Assembly: GCA_002299125.1 (NCBI GenBank)
Contig: DBNU01000046.1
Coordinates: 1 to 10,518, forward strand
Direction of reading: 5' to 3'
Source: Proteobacteria bacterium UBA664
GTDB lineage: Bacteria; Pseudomonadota; Gammaproteobacteria; UBA7966
Length of the DNA stretch: 10,518 bases
The notes under the pieces are model-generated. The model was given only the letters and a program-made list of their open reading frames with translations. It did not search any database and was not told the origin of the DNA. The position numbers were made by a program, and so were the translations under genes. Positions 5,650 to 10,518 of this stretch are shown piece after piece (the stretch's first letter is position 1; each line of letters opens with the position of its first letter).

Positions 5650-7933
5650 TCGTTCCCGTTGCATCGCACTGTGGTTGCTGCTGGCCGCGTGGTGTGTGCC
5701 GGCTTGGGCCGAGGCCTTCGTGGTCCGCGATATCCGCATCGATGGTCTGGTGCGGATTGCCTCCGGCACGGTGTTCAACTATCTCCCGGTCAAGGTGGGT
5801 GACACCTTCGACGAGACCCGCTCGGCTGCGGCGCTGCGCGCCCTGTTCAAGACCGGCCTGTTCTCGGATGTCCGCATCGAGCGTGATGGCGAGGTGCTGG
5901 TGGTGCGGCTCACGGAGCGGCCGGCCATCGCCGAGATCCGGATCACCGGCAATGAAGACATCAAAACCGACGATCTGCTCAAAGGTCTGGCCGAGATCGG
6001 TGTCGCCGGCGGCGAGGTCTTCGACCAAGGTCGTCTGGACAAGGTCGAACAGGAGCTTCGCCGGCAGTACTTCGGTGCCGGCAAGTATGGCGTCAAGGTC
6101 TCGAGCGACGTCCGCCCGCTGGACGGCAATCGCGTCTCGGTCAGCATCACGGTGGACGAAGGCGAGGCAGCGCGGATCCGTGAGATCAACATCGTCGGCA
6201 ATCGGGCCTTCGAAGAGGAGGAACTCGTCGGCAAGTTCTCGCTATCCACGCCCAATCTGTTCAGCTTCATCACCGGGGCGGACAAGTACAGCAAGCAGAA
6301 ACTCGCTGGCGACCTCGAAACCCTGCGCTCGATCTATCTCGACAACGGCTTCATCAACTTCTCGATCGACTCCACCCAGGTGGCGATAAGCCCGGACAAG
6401 CAGGGTGTTTACGTCACCATCAACGTGACCGAAGGGCGGCAGTTCCACATCAAGGAGGTCAAGCTTGCTGGCGAGTTGCTGGTGCCCGAGGCGGAACTCT
6501 TCCAGCGGGTGCAAACGCACGCCGGGGATGTCTTCTCACGCAAGGCGGTCACGGCGAGCCAGACGGCCATCACCGAGCGACTGGGCGAGGACGGCTATGC
6601 CTTTGCCAACGTCAACGCCATCCCGGACATCTCCACCGACGACGACACCGTCTCGATCACCTATTTCATGGACCCGGGCAAGCGCGTCTATGTGCGCCGG
6701 ATCACCTTCTCGGGGAACCTGCGTACCCGCGACGAGGTGCTCCGCCGCGAGATGCGCCAGTTCGAGGGTGCCTGGATCTCGACCGCCGCGGTGGAGCGCT
6801 CCAAGACACGCCTGCTCCGGCTCGGCTACTTCACCGAAGTCAACGTCGAGACACCGGCGGTACCGGGCACCACCGACCAGGTGGATGTCAATTTCACCGT
6901 CGTGGAGCAACCCGCCGGCAACCTGATGCTCGGTCTCGGTTTCTCGCAGGCGGCCGGTGTCATCTTCAACACCGAGATCTCCCAGAACAACTTTCTCGGC
7001 AGCGGCAAGCGCGTCGATTTCGCCTTCAACAACAGTTTGATCAATCGGCGCTTCATCGTTGGTTTGACCAACCCGTACTGGACCGAAGACGGCGTCTCGC
7101 GCGGCTTCCAGATCGGTCATCGGGAACTGAACGCCGGCATGGCCATGGCGGATGTCGTGCGCTTCCGCAGCCGCACCACCAATGCGACCGTCAACTTCGG
7201 CGTGCCCATCACGGAGTTCAACTCCATCGGTTTCGGTGCAGACGTCGAGACCACCAGCCTCGAAGTGGGCGCGTTTGCGGCGCGCGAGGTGACGCGCTTC
7301 CTGGAAACCGAGGGCAGTGACTTCAACCTGCTGCGTCTGCGCAGCAACTTCACCTACGATTCCCGCAACCGAGCCATCCTGCCCGACCGCGGGACCTTCC
7401 AGTCGATCGCGGCCGAGGTTGCGGTCCCTCCGGGCGGAGTGAATTTCTACAAGCTCGTCTATGACGTCCGTTGGCTTTACCCGCTGGCCGAGGACTACAC
7501 CCTCCTGCTCAAGGGCGACGTCGGTTACGTGGACGTCTTCGGCACGACGCGAACGGTGCCCTTCTTCGAGAACTTCTTCGCCGGTGGTCCACGCAGTGTG
7601 CGCGGTTTCTGGGAGTTCTCTCTCGGTCCGCGCGACAGTACTGGCCGCGCGCTGGGCGGCAACCTGCGCACCATCGGCAACGCCGAGGTCATCCTGCCGA
7701 TCCCCTTCTTCAGGGAGGTCAAGTCCGTGCGATTATCGGCCTTCTACGACGTCGGCAATGTGTACGGCCAGGATGAGCGCTTCGATCCGCAGCTCCTCAG
7801 GATGTCGATGGGCCTCTCCGGCATGTGGGTATCCCCTTTCGGGCTGCTCAGCGTGAGCATCGCGCAACCCATCCGGAGCGAGCCCACTGATCGGCTGCAG
7901 CCCTTCCAGTTCACCTTCGGCAGCTCCTTCTAG
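5642..7933 (+). CDS. bamA: Outer membrane protein assembly factor BamA
   Basis: BamA is the core of the BAM complex, an Omp85-family barrel that folds and inserts beta-barrel proteins into the outer membrane. The protein is 763 aa, against 810 aa in E. coli. It begins with a signal peptide likely cut after Ala23 (PAWA|EAF). Five POTRA domains follow, roughly residues 24-91, 92-172, 175-263, 266-343 and 346-420. The C-terminal barrel runs from about 425 and ends in Phe, as in a beta-signal (FQFTFGSSF). The conserved loop 6 motif is VRGF, with Arg654. Loop 6 is short, and I see no cysteine in the mature protein, whereas the E. coli protein has a cysteine pair there. The ATG lies inside the last codons of rseP and lacks a clear Shine-Dalgarno sequence, so translational coupling is likely. 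A GC-rich hairpin follows the TAG stop at once. Confidence 0.97.
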   Translation: MADRSRCIALWLLLAAWCVPAWAEAFVVRDIRIDGLVRIASGTVFNYLPVKVGDTFDETRSAAALRALFKTGLFSDVRIERDGEVLVVRLTERPAIAEIRITGNEDIKTDDLLKGLAEIGVAGGEVFDQGRLDKVEQELRRQYFGAGKYGVKVSSDVRPLDGNRVSVSITVDEGEAARIREINIVGNRAFEEEELVGKFSLSTPNLFSFITGADKYSKQKLAGDLETLRSIYLDNGFINFSIDSTQVAISPDKQGVYVTINVTEGRQFHIKEVKLAGELLVPEAELFQRVQTHAGDVFSRKAVTASQTAITERLGEDGYAFANVNAIPDISTDDDTVSITYFMDPGKRVYVRRITFSGNLRTRDEVLRREMRQFEGAWISTAAVERSKTRLLRLGYFTEVNVETPAVPGTTDQVDVNFTVVEQPAGNLMLGLGFSQAAGVIFNTEISQNNFLGSGKRVDFAFNNSLINRRFIVGLTNPYWTEDGVSRGFQIGHRELNAGMAMADVVRFRSRTTNATVNFGVPITEFNSIGFGADVETTSLEVGAFAAREVTRFLETEGSDFNLLRLRSNFTYDSRNRAILPDRGTFQSIAAEVAVPPGGVNFYKLVYDVRWLYPLAEDYTLLLKGDVGYVDVFGTTRTVPFFENFFAGGPRSVRGFWEFSLGPRDSTGRALGGNLRTIGNAEVILPIPFFREVKSVRLSAFYDVGNVYGQDERFDPQLLRMSMGLSGMWVSPFGLLSVSIAQPIRSEPTDRLQPFQFTFGSSF

Positions 7934-7970
7934 CGCGCCGGGGCTGCCGGGGCGTGGTCGTCCCGGCGCG
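7934..7970 (+). terminator. GC-rich hairpin directly after bamA (possible terminator or mRNA 3' end)
   Basis: CGCGCCGGG (7934-7942) and CCCGGCGCG (7962-7970) form a perfect 9-bp stem, extendable by a G-U pair, around a loop of about 19 nt. It begins at the first base after the bamA stop codon. No T-tract follows, so it does not meet the standard intrinsic terminator pattern. It may instead protect the 3' end or help Rho-dependent termination. Confidence 0.45.
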
Positions 7971-8071
7971 GGAGCGAGAGGGCAGCCCGATCGGCCGGAC
8001 TGCGGCCCCCCCAAGGAGCGCCCAAACGGGGCCTTGCGGGCCGGCTACCCACGGCAGCCCACCCGGGGCAG

Positions 8072-8101
8072 TTCATCGTTGCCCCAGCCTTGCCCTATAC
8101 T
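8072..8101 (+). promoter_or_regulatory. Possible sigma-70-type promoter upstream of skp
   Basis: TATACT at 8096-8101 is a fair -10 hexamer in an otherwise GC-rich spacer. TTCATC at 8072-8077 is a weak -35, 18 nt away. The site lies about 115 nt before the skp start. No convincing sigma-E promoter (GGAACTT with TCtgA) was found in the 283-bp bamA-skp spacer. Confidence 0.35.
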
Positions 8102-8204
8102 GCCGGCGCATTGTGTCCCGGCTCGCATGGCCACACGGCCCTCCGGTCAAGCTTGGCGCGGGTCCGGGAGGCCGGCATCCGTGCTGTTCGTGTTCTGTCA
8201 TAAC

Positions 8205-8209
8205 GGGAG
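8205..8209 (+). promoter_or_regulatory. Ribosome binding site that sets the skp TTG start
   Basis: GGGAG lies 7 nt before TTG at 8217. The open frame extends upstream to 8034, but starting there would bury the signal peptide behind 61 residues of unrelated sequence. Confidence 0.75.
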
Positions 8210-8216
8210 TTCTACA

Positions 8217-8735
8217 TTGAAGATTCGGAACCATTCGATGGTCCTGGCCGCTGCGGGCGTGTTGCTCGCGGCACCCGCTGTTGCCGCAGAGCAGCGGATT
8301 GGTTATGTCGATGCCGTCCGGGTGCTGGAATCCGCGCCTCAGGCCGATACGGCCCGGGCGGCCATCGAGAAGGAATTCTCCAGCCGTGACAAGGCCCTGA
8401 TCGCGGCCCAGAAAGAGGTCAAGGCGCTCGAGGACAAACTCGACAAGGACGGGGCCATCATGTCGGACACCGAGCGTGCCCGCCTCGAGCGCGACATCAT
8501 CTCCAAGCGGCGCGATCTCAAGCGCGATCAGGATGAGTTCCGGGAAGATCTCAACTTCCGCCGCAACGAGGAATTCGGGAAGATCCAGAAGGTGATCGTG
8601 GATGCCATCCAGGTCATCGCCAAGGATCAGAAGCTCGATCTCGTCATGGGTCAGGGCGTGGTGTACTTCAGTCCCGAAGTGGACCTCACCGAGCAGGTGA
8701 TCAAGAAGCTGAAGGCCGGCTACAAGGGCAGCTGA
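8217..8735 (+). CDS. skp: Periplasmic OMP chaperone Skp/OmpH
   Basis: Skp is a trimeric periplasmic chaperone that holds unfolded outer membrane proteins after Sec export and passes them towards the BAM complex. The product is 172 aa before processing, against 161 aa in E. coli. With the TTG start, the N-terminus is a good signal peptide: basic MKIRNHS, a hydrophobic Ala/Leu/Val core, and cleavage near APAVA|AEQ around residue 23. The mature protein opens with RIGYVDAVRVLESAPQAD, the usual Skp beginning (IGYVD). A long charged coiled coil follows, rich in Glu, Lys, Arg and Asp (about residues 45-125), which forms the tentacles. The end has the family pattern LDLVMGQGVVYFSPEVDLT, followed by VIKKLK. 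An internal ATG at 8238 would remove the basic N-region and is less likely. Placement between bamA and lpxD is conserved in gammaproteobacteria. Confidence 0.93.
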   Translation: MKIRNHSMVLAAAGVLLAAPAVAAEQRIGYVDAVRVLESAPQADTARAAIEKEFSSRDKALIAAQKEVKALEDKLDKDGAIMSDTERARLERDIISKRRDLKRDQDEFREDLNFRRNEEFGKIQKVIVDAIQVIAKDQKLDLVMGQGVVYFSPEVDLTEQVIKKLKAGYKGS

Positions 8736-8783
8736 AGTCGCCGCGCCCGGCCTGCTACCGAACATCCGTCAGCCTGCGTCTCC

Positions 8784-8791
8784 GGGGAAGG
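8784..8791 (+). promoter_or_regulatory. Ribosome binding site for lpxD
   Basis: GGGGAAGG ends 5 nt before the GTG at 8797 and supports that start. Confidence 0.7.
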
Positions 8792-8796
8792 CCAAC

Positions 8797-9831
8797 GTGG
8801 AATGGACACTCGGGGCGCTGGCCGAGGCGCTCGGTGGCACGCTCGAAGGAGAGCCATCGGCCTCCGTCCGGCGAGTTGCCCCTCTGGACAGTGCCGGCGT
8901 GGATGCGGTCGCCTTTCTGTTCAACCATCAGTATCGACAGCACTTGCGTTTCACAGCGGCCGGTGTGGTGGTGCTGGCTGCGGGCGATGCGGCGGCCTGT
9001 CCGGTCCCGCACATCGTCGTGGCCGACCCCTATCTTGCCTATGCCCGCGGAGTGTCACTGCTGCACCCAGCCGTTCGGGCACCGGCAGGGATCCACCCAA
9101 CGGCAGTAGTGGCCGATTCCGTCCGCACAGGCGCGGGGGTTTCCATCGCAGCCCGCTGTGTGGTCGAGGGGGGCGTGATCCTGGGTGACCATGTGCATTT
9201 GGGGGCTGGCTCTGTGGTGGAGGAGGGCAGTGTCATCGGTGATTACACCGAGGTAAGCCCCAATGCCGTCATCCGGCATCATGTCCGCATCGGGCGGCGT
9301 TGTGTCATCCAGTCGGGTGCCGTCATTGGCACCGACGGCTTCGGCTTCGCCCGCGATGCCGGGCGCTGGGTGAAGATCCCGCAACTCGGCAGTGTGCACA
9401 TCGGGGATGATGTCGAGATCGGCGCCAACTCCACCATCGATCGTGGTGCCATGAGCGACACGGTCATCGAGGACGGTGTCAAGATCGACAACCTCGTGCA
9501 GATCGGTCACAACTGCCACGTGGGAGCGCATTCGGCGATGGCCGGTTGCGTCGGTGTGTCGGGTAGCGCGCGGATCGGTGAGCGGGTATTGCTCGGGGGC
9601 GGAGTGGGTGTGGGCGGTCACATCAGCATAGCCAACGATGTGGTCGTCACCGGCATGACCATGGTCAGCCGGCCGATCAACCAGCCCGGCGTCTACTCAT
9701 CGGGATGGCCGGTGCGCGACGCCCCGACCTGGCGACGCACGGTGGCTCTGGTGAACCGCCTGTTGCGGCGCAGGGGCGCAGGAGATGTTCGGGTCACGGA
9801 GGGTAGTGACGGCAATGACAAAGACGTCTGA
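8797..9831 (+). CDS. lpxD: UDP-3-O-(3-hydroxyacyl)glucosamine N-acyltransferase LpxD
   Basis: LpxD transfers a 3-hydroxyacyl chain from acyl carrier protein to the 2-amino group of UDP-3-O-acyl-glucosamine, the third step of lipid A synthesis, in the cytoplasm. The protein is 344 aa, against 341 aa in E. coli. The N-terminal uridine-binding domain (about 1-100) starts WTLGALAEALGGTLEG and contains AFLFNHQYRQHL. From about residue 102 (GIHPTAVVADSV) it becomes a left-handed beta-helix of hexapeptide repeats, such as LGDHVHLGAGSVVEEGSVIG. The likely catalytic residue is His238 in QIGHNCHVG, equivalent to His239 of E. coli. TDGFGFARDAGRWVKIPQLG is a typical conserved stretch. The short charged tail after residue 325 forms the C-terminal helix. 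The GTG start is supported by GGGGAAGG 5 nt upstream. skp ends 61 bp upstream, and fabZ starts 138 bp downstream. Confidence 0.97.
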   Translation: MEWTLGALAEALGGTLEGEPSASVRRVAPLDSAGVDAVAFLFNHQYRQHLRFTAAGVVVLAAGDAAACPVPHIVVADPYLAYARGVSLLHPAVRAPAGIHPTAVVADSVRTGAGVSIAARCVVEGGVILGDHVHLGAGSVVEEGSVIGDYTEVSPNAVIRHHVRIGRRCVIQSGAVIGTDGFGFARDAGRWVKIPQLGSVHIGDDVEIGANSTIDRGAMSDTVIEDGVKIDNLVQIGHNCHVGAHSAMAGCVGVSGSARIGERVLLGGGVGVGGHISIANDVVVTGMTMVSRPINQPGVYSSGWPVRDAPTWRRTVALVNRLLRRRGAGDVRVTEGSDGNDKDV

Positions 9832-9875
9832 AGGCGTCGCGCCGCTCCACCTGTGAGTGCCAGCTTGCATCCCGC

Positions 9876-9913
9876 GGGGGCAGTTCATGCTTCAGGCTCT
9901 GGCCTTGGCCCCC
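9876..9913 (+). other. Nested hairpin in the lpxD-fabZ spacer
   Basis: GGGGGC (9876-9881) can pair with GCCCCC (9908-9913). Within the enclosed loop, AGGC (9894-9897) can pair with GCCT (9902-9905). No T-run follows. The 138-bp spacer is long for this usually tight gene pair. The function is unknown and the fold may be incidental in GC-rich DNA. Confidence 0.3.
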
Positions 9914-9956
9914 CAACACGTCTGACGGCGCCCCGCGCTCCCGAAGCTAACAGAAC

Positions 9957-9962
9957 AAAGGA
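9957..9962 (+). promoter_or_regulatory. Ribosome binding site that sets the fabZ TTG start
   Basis: AAAGGA lies 7 nt before TTG at 9970. The open frame runs back to a GTG at 9853, which would add 39 residues absent from the family. Confidence 0.7.
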
Positions 9963-9969
9963 CTTCGCG

Positions 9970-10416
9970 TTGATCGACGTTCGCCGCATCTTCAAACTGC
10001 TACCGCATCGGTATCCATTCCTGCTCATCGACCGAGTCGATGATTACGTCGCCAACGAATGGCTGCGTGGCCGCAAGAACGTGACCTATAACGAGCCCTG
10101 GTGCGAGGGGCATTTCCCGGGCAAACCTGTCATGCCCGGGGTGCTGCTGCTCGAATCCATGGCGCAGGCCACCGGGCTTCTCGCCTTCCTCTCGATGGGC
10201 GAAGGCGCAGAGGAAGGCAGCATGTACTACCTGGTCGGGGTAGACAAAGCCCGTTTCAAGCAGCCGGTGGTCCCCGGAGACACACTCATCGTCGAAGCGC
10301 GCCGGTTGCGCGAGTTGCGCGGCATGTACTTCTTCAGTGCCGAGGCGCGGGTGGATGACCGGGTGGTGGCGACGGCGGAAGTCATGACGACACGCATGGT
10401 GGACGATCGGGAGTGA
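9970..10416 (+). CDS. fabZ: 3-hydroxyacyl-[acyl-carrier-protein] dehydratase FabZ
   Basis: FabZ removes water from 3-hydroxyacyl-ACP to give trans-2-enoyl-ACP in the fatty acid elongation cycle. It competes with LpxA and LpxD for hydroxyacyl-ACP, which fits its place between them. The product is 148 aa, against 151 aa in E. coli. The hot-dog fold signatures are clear: LLPHRYPFLLIDRV at residues 10-23, KNVTYNEP, then GHFPGKPVMPGVLLLE with catalytic His48 and Glu62, then SMAQATGLLAF, GVDKARFKQPVVPGD and a final VATAEVMTTRMV. The TTG start gives the common N-terminus MIDVRRIFKLLPHRYPF and has AAAGGA 7 nt upstream. The stop codon overlaps the lpxA start as GTGA, so the two are probably translationally coupled. 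Confidence 0.96.
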   Translation: MIDVRRIFKLLPHRYPFLLIDRVDDYVANEWLRGRKNVTYNEPWCEGHFPGKPVMPGVLLLESMAQATGLLAFLSMGEGAEEGSMYYLVGVDKARFKQPVVPGDTLIVEARRLRELRGMYFFSAEARVDDRVVATAEVMTTRMVDDRE

Positions 10417-10518
10417 TCGATCCGCGTGCCGATGTCGCGCCCGGCGCGGTGCTGGGCGAAGGAGTGCAGATCGGGCCGTGGTCGGTGATCGGTCCGGATG
10501 TGCGCATCGGGGCCCGCA
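10413..10518 (+). CDS. lpxA: UDP-N-acetylglucosamine acyltransferase LpxA, 5' end only
   Basis: This is the first 35 codons of LpxA, the cytoplasmic enzyme that starts lipid A synthesis by adding a 3-hydroxyacyl chain to UDP-GlcNAc. The peptide VIDPRADVAPGAVLGEGVQI (with the GTG read as Met), followed by GPWSVIGPDVRIGAR, is the typical LpxA opening. It already shows hexapeptide repeats of the left-handed beta-helix. The GTG start overlaps the fabZ stop by 4 nt and places IDP at the position seen in the family. Gene order fabZ-lpxA is conserved. The acyl-length ruler and catalytic His lie beyond the window. Confidence 0.93.
   Translation, partial: MIDPRADVAPGAVLGEGVQIGPWSVIGPDVRIGAR

Noticed and set aside
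8034..8216. Upstream extension of skp to give a 233-aa protein
   Set aside because: It would hide the signal peptide behind unrelated sequence. The TTG at 8217 has a good binding site and the expected length.
8066..9888. Shared 12-mer GGGGCAGTTCAT upstream of skp and of fabZ
   Set aside because: One 12-base match between two places in a 10-kb GC-rich window is expected by chance, and the flanking bases do not align.

Overview
The window is a slice of chromosomal housekeeping sequence from a GC-rich gammaproteobacterium. All genes lie on the + strand in the order pyrH (3' end) - frr - uppS - cdsA - dxr - rseP - bamA - skp - lpxD - fabZ - lpxA (5' end). This is the classic gammaproteobacterial order around the BAM and lipid A genes. 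Together with the high GC content, it points to a lineage such as Chromatiales or Xanthomonadales, but the species cannot be named from the sequence alone. No mobile gene, phage gene, CRISPR array, rRNA or tRNA gene was seen.

Layout: positions 1-786 hold the end of UMP kinase and ribosome recycling factor. After a 214-bp spacer, uppS (1001-1819) encodes undecaprenyl diphosphate synthase with an unusually long C-terminal tail. Positions 1820-2186 are non-coding and contain a cluster of imperfect repeats bounded by a perfect 13-bp inverted repeat. Then come cdsA (CDP-diacylglycerol synthesis), dxr (MEP isoprenoid pathway), rseP (site-2 protease of the sigma-E pathway) and bamA (outer membrane protein insertase). 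rseP and bamA overlap by 8 nt. A 9-bp GC-rich hairpin directly follows the bamA stop codon. A 283-bp spacer with a possible promoter precedes skp (periplasmic OMP chaperone), followed by lpxD, fabZ and lpxA (lipid A and fatty acid synthesis). fabZ and lpxA overlap by 4 nt.

The genes share one theme: building the cell envelope. Dxr supplies isoprenoid precursors, and UppS uses them to make the C55 lipid carrier. CdsA makes the precursor for phospholipids. FabZ supplies acyl chains that LpxA and LpxD place on lipid A. Skp and BamA deliver and insert outer membrane proteins. RseP reports envelope damage to sigma-E.

I found no sign of a new system. The points most worth a second look are the repeat cluster between uppS and cdsA, the heavy use of GTG and TTG start codons (7 of 10 visible starts), a compact BamA whose loop 6 lacks the cysteine pair of the E. 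coli protein, the UppS tail, and several intercistronic hairpins.
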